Source of the DNA: Lysinibacillus sphaericus
GTDB taxonomy: Bacteria; Bacillota; Bacilli; Bacillales_A; Planococcaceae
Assembly: GCF_001629735.1 (NCBI RefSeq)
Contig: NZ_CP015224.1
Coordinates: 2,728,001 to 2,792,000 of the forward strand
DNA: 64,000 bases
Reading direction: 5' to 3'
Numbering within the stretch: the stretch's first letter is position 1; each line of letters begins with the position of its first letter. Below, piece by piece: positions 10,228-19,815 of the stretch. The notes beneath the pieces are model-generated. The model worked only from the letters and a program-made list of their open reading frames with translations, did not search any database and had not been told where the DNA came from. A program made the translations under genes and the position numbers.

Positions 10228-10272
10228 CAAAAAAATCGTTATGTTACTAGCATATTAGTAACATAACGATTT
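10228..10272 (-). terminator. Terminator of the ytpQ-ytpR operon
   Basis: A perfect 17-bp stem (AAATCGTTATGTTACTA and complement, 6-nt loop) is followed by TTTTTTT on the minus strand. The 261-bp gap that contains it, between sftA and ytpR, shows no gene. Confidence 0.92.
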
Positions 10273-10355
10273 AGGGATTTTCACCTTGACCCATTGGATA
10301 ATATCATGATAAAAAACTAAACTTTTAATAACTTTATTATCAAAAGATGTATTTA

Positions 10356-10970
10356 TTATTTACCTGATGATTCAAATGCACTACCAACGATAGCATCCTC
10401 AGGCAAAACTAAGATTCCTTTTTCAGAAGGAGCATTCGGAATTGCTAGCTCACGTGCTGAACAAAGCATGCCAAATGAATCCACGCCTCTTAAATTCCCT
10501 TCTTTTATAAGCATTCCTGAAGGCATGACCGCACCAATTTTTGCAACAACCACCTTTTGTCCCGCCTCTACATTTGGTGCGCCACAAACAATTTGTAAAG
10601 TTTCATCTCCAACGTTTACAGAACAGATACTTAATTTATCAGCATTTGGATGCTTTTCTTTCGTTTCTACAAAACCTATGACAAACTTCGGAGAAAAGTC
10701 AACATCTAGGCTAATGCTAGCACCGTTCTTTTCGATTGCTGCAGCTAATTGTTCAACTAACACTGGTGTTACCTCAACTAATCCTTTTGCATCTGTTTGT
10801 ATATATTGGCTCGCGTTAAATAAATTAAATGCTTTAATTTCACCAGTTTGAGCTTCTTTTAATATAGCAATATCCCCAGCACGTTCTACTGCTGTGTTCA
10901 CGATAGACTCCGTTGCTAGTTGAACTAGTAATACATCTCCTACATGCTCTTTGTTGTAAAATACATTCAT
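10356..10970 (-). CDS. ytpR: YtpR-family tRNA-binding domain protein
   Basis: This 204-residue protein has an N-terminal DUF4479-type domain (about 1-90) and a C-terminal EMAP-like tRNA-binding OB fold (about 95-200). The OB fold shows KHPNADKLSICSVNVGDE, IVCGAPNVEAGQKVVVA and RGVDSFGMLCSARE, the same fold as the extension of phenylalanyl-tRNA synthetase beta chain. It probably binds tRNA; no enzymatic residues are apparent. The ATG at 10970 overlaps the ytpQ stop by four bases (ATGA), so the pair is translationally coupled. B. subtilis has the same order. Confidence 0.9.
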   Translation of the reverse strand: MNVFYNKEHVGDVLLVQLATESIVNTAVERAGDIAILKEAQTGEIKAFNLFNASQYIQTDAKGLVEVTPVLVEQLAAAIEKNGASISLDVDFSPKFVIGFVETKEKHPNADKLSICSVNVGDETLQIVCGAPNVEAGQKVVVAKIGAVMPSGMLIKEGNLRGVDSFGMLCSARELAIPNAPSEKGILVLPEDAIVGSAFESSGK

Positions 10971-11791
10971 TGTTTTTCTTGCTCCTTTTTCACTCTGTTT
11001 TTTGCTAAGATAAAGATCGGTTCTAATTCCCCATCTTCATAAATAAAAGATAACGACGTGATCGGTACTGTACCGACTGCAAAGAAATGCATAGTCATCT
11101 GCGCTAATACATCATACCCTGTTTCATTCCGAATATCACCTATAATCAGCACATCTTGATGAGGCACAGACAATGTCATATCCCCCTCTATCTGAGTCCG
11201 CATATCTTTTAGAAAGCTCTCATTTAAAATTCGACTGGCATCATAGCCATCATTCATATTAACAAAATAAAAGATATTATCGGCGACCTCATCCTTTTTA
11301 TAGGAAGTAGGTAATTGTTTTACTGAAAAACGTGCCATTTCACGAATTTGCTCTACACTTAATTGTAAAGCTTCTAGCATAGATTCATCGATAAAACGAT
11401 AGGTTTTGCCTAAATCAAGCGCATAAAAGATGCGTGTTTCCGCTGTATGATCTGTTGTAATAAATGCATGGCCCTCTTTCGATGCTTGAGGATATGATGT
11501 GGCACGTATAACAGGATAAATTTGTGTAGTCATTTGAAAACCCTGTTCTTTTTCTTGTTCCATCGCATTAAAAGTTTGTGTAATCGTATACACAACTTCA
11601 TCAATAGCTGCCTCTTGTTTATCATTGTATTTTGCTAAAATCCCAGGTAGTGAAAGCTCCATACCTTTTTCAATCGTTTTATGATTCAATCTTAATTTTT
11701 CGTGCTTTTTATCGAAATGAAAATCGTATTTCTCTGCGTTTAATCGTTTTTTTAAAAGCTCTACAAGTTGCTCTGATTTCAATTGCTTCAT
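10967..11791 (-). CDS. ytpQ: YtpQ-family protein (DUF1444)
   Basis: A 274-residue soluble protein of the DUF1444 family, recognised by length, context (directly upstream of ytpR with a 4-bp overlap) and motifs such as DALDL-like FYALDLGKTYRFIDE and NDGYDASRILNE. No signal peptide or membrane helix is present. The biochemical function is unknown; the conserved pairing with a tRNA-binding protein suggests, but does not show, a role in translation. The ATG at 11791 follows AGGATGTGAG. Confidence 0.85.
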   Translation of the reverse strand: MKQLKSEQLVELLKKRLNAEKYDFHFDKKHEKLRLNHKTIEKGMELSLPGILAKYNDKQEAAIDEVVYTITQTFNAMEQEKEQGFQMTTQIYPVIRATSYPQASKEGHAFITTDHTAETRIFYALDLGKTYRFIDESMLEALQLSVEQIREMARFSVKQLPTSYKKDEVADNIFYFVNMNDGYDASRILNESFLKDMRTQIEGDMTLSVPHQDVLIIGDIRNETGYDVLAQMTMHFFAVGTVPITSLSFIYEDGELEPIFILAKNRVKKEQEKQ

Positions 11792-11818
11792 TCTTTCTCA
11801 CATCCTGTCTTCAAAATG

Positions 11819-11846
11819 AAACGGTTCACATGTTTGTGAACCGTTT
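11819..11846 (-). terminator. Terminator after the lipoprotein gene
   Basis: A perfect 12-bp stem (AAACGGTTCACA) with a 4-nt loop lies 18 bp downstream of the lipoprotein stop codon. The T-run on the minus strand is interrupted (TTTCATTTT). Confidence 0.7.
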
Positions 11847-11863
11847 TGTTCAATCTTGTTTAT

Positions 11864-12382
11864 TTACTTTATCTTAACCGAATGAACTATTTTCGTCATC
11901 TCTCGTAAATTATCTTCTATATGCTTTGCCTGAGAAATCGTGGTCATTTTCACGCCACCACTACTCACAATGAGCTCCATTTCATTCTCATCATCTGTTT
12001 TTAGTACCGCTGTAAAGCCAAAACGACCATCCTTATCATAAGTGGTTTCCTGAATGATTTTATTAGCTTCATTTTCTTTTAAAAGTTGATAATAAAGTTT
12101 ACTATTTGGTGCCTCTCTATCGTTAATGAAAAGGATATAGCTTTCTTTTCCTTTTGAAATAACAATATTGTAAGCATCTGAACTATCTTCAACTTTAAAA
12201 TTTGAAGGTAGGTAAAAATTAATATCTCCAATTTCCTCGGTATGTTCTTCAGGCTCTTCTGCAAAAACCGTTTCTGTGAATTGAAGCCCGTTGGCAATTT
12301 GCTCATCGATCGATTGATTGCAGCCAGAAAGCATCAGAAGTAACAGCGTCAGGCCAATAGCTTTTAGCCATTTATATGACAT
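11864..12382 (-). CDS. Predicted lipoprotein of unknown function
   Basis: The 172-residue product begins with a lipoprotein signal peptide: basic n-region, hydrophobic LTLLLLM, and lipobox LSGC with the lipidated cysteine at residue 21. It would be anchored to the outer face of the membrane. The mature domain (about 150 residues, with GDINFYLPSNFKVED and DGRFGFTAVLKTDDENEMEL) resembles no family that I recognise with confidence. It sits between DUF84 and ytpQ in the same orientation but ends in its own terminator. The start ATG has a GGAAGAGAG site. Confidence 0.8.
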   Translation of the reverse strand: MSYKWLKAIGLTLLLLMLSGCNQSIDEQIANGLQFTETVFAEEPEEHTEEIGDINFYLPSNFKVEDSSDAYNIVISKGKESYILFINDREAPNSKLYYQLLKENEANKIIQETTYDKDGRFGFTAVLKTDDENEMELIVSSGGVKMTTISQAKHIEDNLREMTKIVHSVKIK

Positions 12383-12482
12383 GTCTCTCTTCCTTTCTCT
12401 TTCACTACTAACTTTTTTCTATTTTAAAAAAATTATTAGGAAGATGCAACCTCTCCGCATACGCACCACTAATTCCATTTAA

Positions 12483-13004
12483 CTATTTTTCGGGAAATGT
12501 GAACAAATATTGACCAACCAATAGTGATACAATATGCTCAAACATCATTTGTCGACTGACTAAACCTTGAGTGAAAATCCCTACTGCTCCAGCCCCCTGT
12601 CGAATATCTCTGCGCTGTGTATATTGCTCCATGAGTGGGCCAAGCTCTCCACCAGCTCTAATTTCCTGGGCAATTTCTTTTGGTAAAATAATTTGTGCAC
12701 CTGCCGCTGTAAACGTTGTCCCATCAGAGACTGTTAATGCACCCCAATTACATACATACATCTCGCCTTCGATTTCAGTGACACCGCCTTCCAAGCCAAA
12801 GGATAATGATGCATCTGTTTTTAGCATGGCATTTTTGGCGCGGTTGATGGCACCTAATCTCGTTTCCTCATTCGACATAGGTTGATCTGACACTTCTGAA
12901 GCAGCTTTCACATATGTAAAGATTGTATCCACAAAATAATTTTGAGCAATAGCTTCAACTGCTTCAGTTTTCGCTTTATTAGTTGTTCCAATTGCTATTT
13001 TCAT
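12483..13004 (-). CDS. DUF84 family inosine/xanthosine triphosphatase-like protein
   Basis: This 173-residue protein begins with the DUF84/YjjX signature IAIGTTNKAKTEAVEAI and contains NEETRLGAINRAKNA and SFGLEGGV, which line the nucleotide pocket in this Maf/ITPase-like fold. E. coli YjjX hydrolyses ITP and XTP, cleansing the nucleotide pool; the same activity is likely here but not proven. The ATG at 13004 is used, since the TTG one codon earlier lies in the ribosome-binding region (GTAGGGG). Confidence 0.85.
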   Translation of the reverse strand: MKIAIGTTNKAKTEAVEAIAQNYFVDTIFTYVKAASEVSDQPMSNEETRLGAINRAKNAMLKTDASLSFGLEGGVTEIEGEMYVCNWGALTVSDGTTFTAAGAQIILPKEIAQEIRAGGELGPLMEQYTQRRDIRQGAGAVGIFTQGLVSRQMMFEHIVSLLVGQYLFTFPEK

Positions 13005-13028
13005 CAAACCCCTACTTTCTTTCCATAG

Positions 13029-13055
13029 AAAAAGATGCCTTTTACAGGCATCTTT
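13029..13055 (-). terminator. Terminator after ytoP
   Basis: A 9-bp stem (AAAGATGCC with GGCATCTTT) and 7-nt loop, followed by TTTTTC on the minus strand, lies directly after the ytoP stop. Confidence 0.88.
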
Positions 13056-13063
13056 CCAACTAC

Positions 13064-14140
13064 TTATACATTAGCGCGAATAGACTCTAAAGTCGAACGA
13101 TCTGCTTTTTTCACTAATTCAACAATTAATGCTTTAGCAGCTGCATAATCATCAATGTGAATGATAGACGCAGATGTGTGAATATAACGTGAGCAAACAC
13201 CAATTACTGCACTTGGTACACCATCGTTCGCTGTATGTACTCGCCCAGCGTCAGTTCCACCCTGTGATACAAAGTATTGGTATGGAATATGGTTGGACTC
13301 GGCCGTATCTAAAATAAACTCTCTCATTCCACGATGTGTCACCATTGTACGGTCTAGAATACGAAGTAATGTTCCTTTACCAAGCTGTCCAAATTGATCT
13401 TTTTTACCTGAAGTATCATTTGCAGGTGATGCATCTAATGCAAAGAATAAATCTGGTTTAATCATGTTTGCTGACACTTGAGCACCACGTAAACCAACCT
13501 CTTCCATTACATTTGCGCCTGAATATAAATGAGATCCGAGCTTATCATTTTTGACTTCTTTCATTAATTCAATTGCTAAACCACAGCCATAACGGTTATC
13601 CCAAGCTTTGGCCATAATTTTTTTCGGATTGGCCATAGGTGTAAATGGACAAACAGGAATAATGGATTGTCCTGGACGAACCCCCATTGCTACCGCATCT
13701 TCCTTGTTGTCAGCGCCAATATCGATTAACATATTTTTTATATCCATGGGCTTAGAGCGCTCTGCATCCGTTAATAAATGCGGTGGAATAGATGCAATCA
13801 CACCAGGGATAGCTCCATTTTTCGTATAGACTTCTACACGTTGTGCAAGCATAACCTGGCTCCACCAGCCACCTAACGTCTGGAAGCGGATCATGCCGTT
13901 ATCAGTAATAGAAGTAACCATAAATGCTACTTCATCCATATGACCTGCAACTAAAATTTTTGGAGCATCCGCAACTTCACTATGCTTTACCCCAAAAATC
14001 CCCCCTAAATTGTCTTGAACGATTTCATCTGAATACTTTTCCAACTCAGATCGCATGAACGCGCGAACAGCGTGCTCATTACCAGGAGCACCTGGTAACT
14101 CTGTTAATGTTTTAAATAATTGCAATGTTTCCTCATTCAT
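13064..14140 (-). CDS. ytoP: M42 family metallopeptidase (glutamyl aminopeptidase type)
   Basis: This 358-residue M42 aminopeptidase has the expected metal and catalytic motifs: [12 protein letters not shown] (first His and the Asp), [11 protein letters not shown] (bridging Asp), [11 protein letters not shown] (catalytic Glu pair), [11 protein letters not shown] and [11 protein letters not shown] with the final His in YIHTSASI. M42 enzymes form large tetrahedral dodecamers that trim peptides in the cytoplasm. Length matches B. subtilis YtoP (357). The ATG at 14140 follows GGGGAGAG. ytzB is divergent, as in B. subtilis. Confidence 0.93.
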   Translation of the reverse strand: MNEETLQLFKTLTELPGAPGNEHAVRAFMRSELEKYSDEIVQDNLGGIFGVKHSEVADAPKILVAGHMDEVAFMVTSITDNGMIRFQTLGGWWSQVMLAQRVEVYTKNGAIPGVIASIPPHLLTDAERSKPMDIKNMLIDIGADNKEDAVAMGVRPGQSIIPVCPFTPMANPKKIMAKAWDNRYGCGLAIELMKEVKNDKLGSHLYSGANVMEEVGLRGAQVSANMIKPDLFFALDASPANDTSGKKDQFGQLGKGTLLRILDRTMVTHRGMREFILDTAESNHIPYQYFVSQGGTDAGRVHTANDGVPSAVIGVCSRYIHTSASIIHIDDYAAAKALIVELVKKADRSTLESIRANV

Positions 14141-14304
14141 GTTGACTCTCTCCCCACGAAGTAGAATATTCTTCCTCGCCTATTGTAACATATTTATTTC
14201 CGAATTCGAAATATTGATACATTTCCTAAAACTGTTATCGTGTGAACGTGCATTCACTCTATAGGCTATGCTAAAATATAGGTACAGAAAAAGGAGGAAG
14301 ATGT

Positions 14305-14619
14305 ATGAAATTACGTGATTTTTTAATTGGTGTTGCAACTGGCTTAGCTGCCGCAGTCATTATTAAAGAAGCTAGTGAAAAAGTTTCTCCGTTCGTACCT
14401 GCAGGACAAGTACTTGAAAACATAAAAAAAGAATTTAAAAAGGATGCACCGATTGATGGTTCCTGGATTTTTATGAAAACAGAAGATTATACAAATGGTA
14501 TCATTACTATTCCTGTCTATCGTGGAGGAATCTCACGTATGCATGAAGGTGACATGCAAACATTTGAATTTGCCGCTGATGCACGCTCAGGCGTTGTAGT
14601 TGAATTAACAGAGGTTTAG
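14305..14619 (+). CDS. ytzB: YtzB-like small protein (PepSY-type)
   Basis: A 104-residue protein, the length of B. subtilis YtzB, with a hydrophobic N-terminus (FLIGVATGLAAAVII) and a small alpha/beta domain ending in FEFAADARSGVVVELTEV, which fits a PepSY-like fold. The N-terminal segment could be a signal anchor. It is transcribed divergently from ytoP with 164 bp between them. The ribosome binding site is AAAGGAGGAAG. Function is unknown; PepSY domains often inhibit peptidases, so a link to the neighbouring peptidase is conceivable but untested. Confidence 0.8.
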   Translation: MKLRDFLIGVATGLAAAVIIKEASEKVSPFVPAGQVLENIKKEFKKDAPIDGSWIFMKTEDYTNGIITIPVYRGGISRMHEGDMQTFEFAADARSGVVVELTEV

Positions 14620-14635
14620 CGCTAAAAAAGAAGCA

Positions 14636-14674
14636 AAAGAAGCCATCTCCTTTTTAATTGAGATGGCTTCTCTT
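14636..14674. terminator. Bidirectional terminator between ytzB and the ATP-grasp gene
   Basis: A perfect 12-bp stem (AGAAGCCATCTC) with a 10-nt loop lies between the two convergent genes; T-rich stretches follow on the plus strand. Confidence 0.85.
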
Positions 14675-14676
14675 TA

Positions 14677-15903
14677 TTATTCTGATAAACCTTTATTATT
14701 AAAGTATTTTTTATATTTACGATAGTAATTTAAGTTATTGAGTGTTAGCTTCACCCAACGCTTTGTATTCATATCTTCATTATAGTAAAGGGAGTTTGTG
14801 TATTTACCCTCGCTAATTAATTTTTTTGCCTCTAATTTAAGCTTTTCGTTCGATGCATATTTGAACAATACACCTTTTGGAATAATCATCCATAGATGTT
14901 TATCCTCTACATAAGTAACTTCTTGCTTAATGTTTAACATATGATCATCAGCAACATACTTCATTAAGTTATGGCCACTTGCCGTTACATAATAGCTGGA
15001 ACGTCCATTACGTAAATTAATTTCAAACAGCTTGTACTGTTTATCACGAATATCGTATTTCATATCGAAATTGGCAAAGCCTGTATAGCCGATGTCCTCT
15101 AAGAAGAAACGTACTTGGTCCATTAATTCTTTATCGTATGTTGTTACGATAGCTGCATAACTGCCGATTCCTTCAGGTGAATGCTCTTCTAGAATAGGAT
15201 TTCCTAGACACATTAGCTTCACTTTCCCGTCTTTGCCCACATAAGCATTAAGCACACGCATATAAGAATCATCACCAGGGATAAATTCTTGAATAATCAT
15301 TGTATCTTGATAGCTTGAGCTATAAATCGCTTTTAAAATAGCTGTTTTTTCTGCCTCGTCATGCGCAACAAAAACTTTTTTCTTCCCTGGGAATTTACAT
15401 GCCCAATATTCCACCGAATTTGACGCCTTTAAAATAATTGGATACTCGAATGGAGGTGTAAAATTTTCATAATTATCTGCTGTTACAGTCGTTGTCCCTG
15501 GATATTTAAAATCGTATTTATCACACATCTTGTAGAAATTCTCTTTAAGTAAAATTTCATCCATTAAAGATTCATCGATGTAAGGCACTGTGAAATGCTC
15601 CTGCAGCGCTGGCTTATTTTTAATAATAAGCTTAGCATAATCGTCACCACACGCTAATAGCAATAGCTTTTGATCAGCATATTGTTTTGCAACTTGTGCA
15701 AGCGCAGGTGCAAAGACATCCTGCTCATTTAAACGGTCGATTTCTTGAAACTCCAGGATATGGCTATCTTGTGTTGCTGTTAAATGAGAACGTCCTAAGA
15801 CAAGTGGTTTAATTCCATATGCTTCATAAAATGCACGGGCCATCCCATATGCATTCATATCTGACCCTAGTAAAACTGGTAAAAATGGTTGTTCAGCTGC
15901 CAT
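14677..15903 (-). CDS. ATP-grasp carboxylate-amine ligase, candidate D-aspartate ligase
   Basis: This 408-residue ATP-grasp ligase has an N-terminal pre-ATP-grasp domain (PVLLGSDMNAYGMARAFYEA), a central ATP-binding part (YPIILKASNSVEYW, MIIQEFIPGDDSYM) and the metal-binding end FEINLRNGRSSYYVT. The overall sequence resembles the Enterococcus faecium D-aspartate ligase Asl group, which attaches D-Asp to the lysine side chain of the peptidoglycan precursor. Lysinibacillus has L-Lys-D-Asp cross-links, so such a ligase is expected, and D-amino-acid transaminase is encoded 4 kb away. Similar proteins of unknown substrate exist in other Bacillaceae, so the substrate is inference. Confidence 0.6.
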   Translation of the reverse strand: MAAEQPFLPVLLGSDMNAYGMARAFYEAYGIKPLVLGRSHLTATQDSHILEFQEIDRLNEQDVFAPALAQVAKQYADQKLLLLACGDDYAKLIIKNKPALQEHFTVPYIDESLMDEILLKENFYKMCDKYDFKYPGTTTVTADNYENFTPPFEYPIILKASNSVEYWACKFPGKKKVFVAHDEAEKTAILKAIYSSSYQDTMIIQEFIPGDDSYMRVLNAYVGKDGKVKLMCLGNPILEEHSPEGIGSYAAIVTTYDKELMDQVRFFLEDIGYTGFANFDMKYDIRDKQYKLFEINLRNGRSSYYVTASGHNLMKYVADDHMLNIKQEVTYVEDKHLWMIIPKGVLFKYASNEKLKLEAKKLISEGKYTNSLYYNEDMNTKRWVKLTLNNLNYYRKYKKYFNNKGLSE

Positions 15904-15973
15904 GTTTATTTCAACTCTCTTTTATATTTTAGTTTCGTGTTTAGTGTATCATATTTTCCATCATCTTCACGAA

Positions 15974-16015
15974 CAAAAAAGCGAGGTATCGACATTTTCA
16001 TGTCAACTACCTCGT
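15974..16015 (-). terminator. Terminator after ytnP
   Basis: A long interrupted stem (CGAGGTA with TACCTCG, extended by GACAT/ATGTC) is followed by CTTTTTT on the minus strand, directly after the ytnP stop. Confidence 0.87.
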
Positions 16016-16020
16016 CATTG

Positions 16021-16884
16021 TTAGAATGTAATAACAGCTTGTCTACTACGTTCGAGCTTAGCCTTGATTTCTTTCCCCGTTTCATCCCATTTAATCATAC
16101 GATAATAGGCATCATGGTAGAAAATAAAGCCATAGTTATTGGCAAGAGCTTCTTTCATAAGACGTTCTTTCGCAAAAACACTAGTCATTGGATAGTCATC
16201 ATAAGCTAAAACCCATAATGGATTTTGATGAGCATGTGTAGGCATAATGTCTGCCATATGCAAAAGTACTTCACCTTGTTGAGTAAGTTTGATTACAGCA
16301 TGACCTTCACTATGACCACCTGTATGAATCATTTCAATTCCTGGAGCTACTTCCAACGTACCTTCATAGGTTTCAACTAAGTGCTGTACAGGCTCCCAAT
16401 TTTCTTTCCAGTACGTATTTTTGGAGCGAATATTTGGGTTACGCATCTCGTCCCATTCAATTTTTGTTACGAAAATTTTAGCGTTTGGGAAAGTAGGCAC
16501 AAGCACATCATCTTGCCACTGAGTTAAACCACCAGCATGATCAAAATGTAAATGTGTCATTAGCACCGCATGGATATCTGCTGTCGTTAAACCAAGCTCT
16601 TGTAAACTATCCGCTAACGAAGATTCTTCTGTTACACCAAAGTTTCTTAGCTGTTTTTCATTTAATTTGTTAAAGCCAACACCCGTATCAATAAGATAGT
16701 TTCTGCCCTCATATTGAACAAGAATTGGTTCCGTTGGTAATTCAATTTGATTTTTTTCGTTGACTGGATATTTGCGCGACCAAAGTGGTTTTGGGACAAC
16801 TCCAAACATCGCACCACCATCTAGACACGTAACACCCCCGTTAAGCCATGATAATGACATATTGTGAAACTGTAACTGATCCAT
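16021..16884 (-). CDS. ytnP: MBL-fold metallohydrolase, YtnP lactonase type
   Basis: This 287-residue metallo-beta-lactamase-fold protein shows the dinuclear zinc motif [10 protein letters not shown] (HxHxDH), the third His in HTGGHSEGH and the bridging Asp in [12 protein letters not shown]. subtilis YtnP (about 281 residues) degrades acyl-homoserine-lactone-like signals and interferes with signalling in Streptomyces; lactone hydrolysis is therefore the best guess. The ATG at 16884 follows AGGGGGAA. trmB lies 11 bp upstream in the same direction, the B. subtilis arrangement, so the two are probably co-transcribed. Confidence 0.9.
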   Translation of the reverse strand: MDQLQFHNMSLSWLNGGVTCLDGGAMFGVVPKPLWSRKYPVNEKNQIELPTEPILVQYEGRNYLIDTGVGFNKLNEKQLRNFGVTEESSLADSLQELGLTTADIHAVLMTHLHFDHAGGLTQWQDDVLVPTFPNAKIFVTKIEWDEMRNPNIRSKNTYWKENWEPVQHLVETYEGTLEVAPGIEMIHTGGHSEGHAVIKLTQQGEVLLHMADIMPTHAHQNPLWVLAYDDYPMTSVFAKERLMKEALANNYGFIFYHDAYYRMIKWDETGKEIKAKLERSRQAVITF

Positions 16885-16895
16885 CCATATTCCCC

Positions 16896-17546
16896 CTACA
16901 ATTTAGTGATAAATTGCGACTCTAAGCGGTAAATCGGCTGTCCTTTCGCAGAGAATTTCTGCTCATATTCAGTCATCACATTATCCTCTGGCATGTTTGC
17001 ATGTAGGTCGAGTGATACATACTTTAATAACATACCATATTCAGATATACTGATTAACGAAAATTCAAACAAACCACGGTTATCCGTTTTAAAATGGATT
17101 TCCCCATTATCCACCAAAATCGACTCATATAATTTCAAAAAATCCCCATGCGTCAAACGTCTTTTGGCATGACGTGTTTTTGGCCAAGGATCTGAGAAAT
17201 TCAAATACACACGTGCTACATCATTTTTATTAAAGAATTTATTTAAATCCGCGCCATTTACTTTAAGTAAACGTAAATTCGCTGGAGATTTTGCTTCTAG
17301 AACTTTCTCTAATGCACAAACGATTACACTATCATAAAGTTCGATCCCAATATAATTAATATCTGGATTTTGCAAAGCCATTCCCGTAACAAACTGTCCC
17401 TTCCCAGTACCAACTTCAATATGAATGGGGTTGTTATTTCCGAAAACAACCTGCCAATTTCCTTTAAAGTCTTCAGGATTCGGAACGATTACCTCTGGAT
17501 GATTTGTAATCATTTCCTCTGCCCAAGGCTTATTTCTTAATCTCAC
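16896..17546 (-). CDS. trmB: tRNA (guanine-N7-)-methyltransferase
   Basis: TrmB methylates G46 of tRNA using S-adenosylmethionine. The 216 residues contain the SAM-binding motif ([13 protein letters not shown]), [16 protein letters not shown] and the TrmB signature [18 protein letters not shown]. The start is a GTG at 17546 with GAGGAAC upstream. ytnP follows after 11 bp. Confidence 0.96.
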   Translation of the reverse strand: MRLRNKPWAEEMITNHPEVIVPNPEDFKGNWQVVFGNNNPIHIEVGTGKGQFVTGMALQNPDINYIGIELYDSVIVCALEKVLEAKSPANLRLLKVNGADLNKFFNKNDVARVYLNFSDPWPKTRHAKRRLTHGDFLKLYESILVDNGEIHFKTDNRGLFEFSLISISEYGMLLKYVSLDLHANMPEDNVMTEYEQKFSAKGQPIYRLESQFITKL

Positions 17547-17642
17547 TGTTGTTCCTCATTTCTTTCTTATAAAATTATTGATTTTTTATAGTATAACGTA
17601 TTCCTCTTACATTCGCATAAAATTATTGCGCAATGATATTAT

Positions 17643-18581
17643 TTAAGAACTCTTTGTCGTAATATTCCATGCCTTCTGTTGCACTGTACAGTGGATGGTA
17701 GTACCCTGATGGACACGTCCGCTATAATTACCATCCATATGACAATCAACCTTGTGATCATCATTCACGATAATATCGAAATGTTGTCCTTGTAAAAATG
17801 TGATTTCTTTAAACTTCGTATGCCTTTCAAAAAAAACAGTAACAAAAATAAGTAATAATTTTAGACGAGAAATATCATGGACAATTGTAATGTCCATTCG
17901 GCCATCATCTGCTTTTGCGGCTGGTGATATTTTCATACCTCCGCCGAAATAAGGCTGATTGCACATGGCGACAAACCATGCTCGTTGGAATTGCCACTCT
18001 TGATGATCAGAACGTATGGTGACGTTAAAACATTTAAAGCTAAATAAGCCTCTAATGACAGCAACAGCATACGATAGCTTACCCAATCCTAATTTATTGA
18101 GGTAAAATTTAAGGCGTGATGTATTAATCGATTTTGTGACATATGCATCAAAACCAATGCCAGCATTATTGACAAAGAATTCATCCCAGCTATCGCTGAG
18201 CTGAATGTTCCCTGCATCTATTTGTGTATATGCCATGGTAGAAGCCATTACATAGTCCTCGATTTGCTGAGCATTGTAAAATGTAGGAAACGAGCGAGCA
18301 AAATCATTACCAGAGCCAGCACGAACCACACCCAGTACTAACAATTCATTATGTACAACAGCACTAAACACCTCATGGATGGTACCATCTCCACCAACAA
18401 CTATAAGTAACTTTGGATTCAGCTGTTGTAATACCCATTGTTTGGCAATCTCTCGTCCATGTCCTTCATATTCCGTAAAAGTCACTTGATAGTCTATCGT
18501 TAGGTGCTTTTGAAGTTGAGTCCAAACTTTCTTCCCTTTTCCGTTCCCGGCAGCTTCATTGACAATAAATAGAATCTGCAT
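17643..18581 (-). CDS. ytlR: Diacylglycerol/lipid kinase family protein
   Basis: This 312-residue protein belongs to the DagK/lipid kinase family. It starts with FIVNEAAGNGKGKKVW, has the catalytic GGDGTIHEVF motif (about residues 60-70) and GVVRAGSGNDFARSF, and ends with the beta-sandwich domain (KISPAAKADDGRMDITIV, HMDGNY). It probably phosphorylates diacylglycerol or a related lipid at the membrane face. B. subtilis YtlR is the syntenic relative. The ATG at 18581 lies two bases after the stop of the upstream gene and uses AGAGGAC inside it, implying translational coupling. Confidence 0.85.
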   Translation of the reverse strand: MQILFIVNEAAGNGKGKKVWTQLQKHLTIDYQVTFTEYEGHGREIAKQWVLQQLNPKLLIVVGGDGTIHEVFSAVVHNELLVLGVVRAGSGNDFARSFPTFYNAQQIEDYVMASTMAYTQIDAGNIQLSDSWDEFFVNNAGIGFDAYVTKSINTSRLKFYLNKLGLGKLSYAVAVIRGLFSFKCFNVTIRSDHQEWQFQRAWFVAMCNQPYFGGGMKISPAAKADDGRMDITIVHDISRLKLLLIFVTVFFERHTKFKEITFLQGQHFDIIVNDDHKVDCHMDGNYSGRVHQGTTIHCTVQQKAWNITTKSS

Positions 18582-18583
18582 AC

Positions 18584-19585
18584 TTAGTCCTCTGTTGTTT
18601 GTGATGCTTGCTGCCAAATATCTCGATTAAACGAAGTGGTTTGTACAGTATTTAAAATTGTTTGAGCCGCACGTATTTGCATATGCTTCATTGGAGAAGA
18701 AACCTTTCGCAAATGCTCCATCCATTCTCCATAATTACGGCGATCAACAAAACGAACCCCATACGGTGAACCCGGATAATCAAAATAACCATTCCGCGTT
18801 AGTACAACTTTACGAATGGGCATATCTATGTTTTCTTCTTTAAATAATTGAGATAGTACCGACTCCATACGTGCTAAGTTTATCGTTGGATTCAAAACTT
18901 TTAAGTCCTTTGTTCCTACTTTTTTCATCCAAAAGCGATCACTGCCACCAACATATACAGCTTGATTTTCTGCTTCTAAAACGGTAATACAAATACACTC
19001 CGTCGGAGACATTAATACGACATCAAGCTCAATCGGTGCTTTTCTGATTTGTAGGATAGGATAATAAAACAACAAAAAATTATCTGGTAATGTTTGTAAC
19101 AAAGTACGTAGTAACGAATCACGCATGAAGCGAGGATCTACATATGATTTTTCACGTAATGTTGAGCTAGCCCATTTCATTTGGAAATGGAAGAATTGAT
19201 CAATAAACATACGCTTCAGTTCATGGATGGATTGTGGAGCATACACAATCTTAGGTTCAAATGTTAGTGTTGTTTCTTCTTCTGGAATAGTATCCTCACT
19301 ACTTATGAGTTCGTTTGATATTTCTATATCTTCAACATCTTCTGTTTCTTTTTGTCGTCCAGTAAATATTTTTTTTATGAAGGAAAATCGCTCTTTTTCC
19401 TCTAAAGTATCCGCTTCTGTCTCATTATCAATATGTTGCCATTCGCTTATATCTTCGCCCAATTCCCATTGACGCTTAATACGGTCCCATTGGCTTTTCT
19501 TCAAGCGTACAAATTGTGTAGGATATCTTGCTAAGTCAATTTGATAGCGAGAAATATAATCTTGTATTTTTACTAATTGTGCCAT
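18584..19585 (-). CDS. Uncharacterised protein upstream of the lipid kinase (YtlQ-like by position)
   Basis: This 333-residue soluble protein has an acidic, variable stretch (about 55-110) and a more conserved C-terminal half with YYPILQIRKAPIELDVVLMS, CICITVLEAENQAVYVGG and VVLTRNGYF. The last part (a beta strand ELDVVL and then a hydrophobic VLEAE) resembles the D...E-x-K core of NERD/restriction-like nuclease folds, but the lysine is missing, so I do not claim a nuclease. The gene is two bases upstream of ytlR. By position it corresponds to B. subtilis ytlQ, which is also uncharacterised. Confidence 0.7.
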   Translation of the reverse strand: MAQLVKIQDYISRYQIDLARYPTQFVRLKKSQWDRIKRQWELGEDISEWQHIDNETEADTLEEKERFSFIKKIFTGRQKETEDVEDIEISNELISSEDTIPEEETTLTFEPKIVYAPQSIHELKRMFIDQFFHFQMKWASSTLREKSYVDPRFMRDSLLRTLLQTLPDNFLLFYYPILQIRKAPIELDVVLMSPTECICITVLEAENQAVYVGGSDRFWMKKVGTKDLKVLNPTINLARMESVLSQLFKEENIDMPIRKVVLTRNGYFDYPGSPYGVRFVDRRNYGEWMEHLRKVSSPMKHMQIRAAQTILNTVQTTSFNRDIWQQASQTTED

Positions 19586-19773
19586 GTAAAGGTCACTCCA
19601 TTCTTACTTACCATCTCTTTAGTTCTCTTTTTTCTCGATCCCTTTTGTAAAAAAGAGTCTATGCATTCTTATGTATTCATTACATCGACATTTGCTCTAC
19701 AAATTTCAATCTGTAAGATTATTCTACTATCCTTTTTATTTTACATGACGAGACCCAACATTACACCCATAAA

Positions 19774-19806
19774 TAAAGAGAACTATCCATACAGATAGTT
19801 CTCTAC
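19774..19806 (-). terminator. Terminator after dat
   Basis: A perfect 11-bp stem (AGAGAACTATC with GATAGTTCTCT) followed by TTATTTAT on the minus strand. Confidence 0.82.
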
Positions 19807-19815
19807 AAGGTTCTT

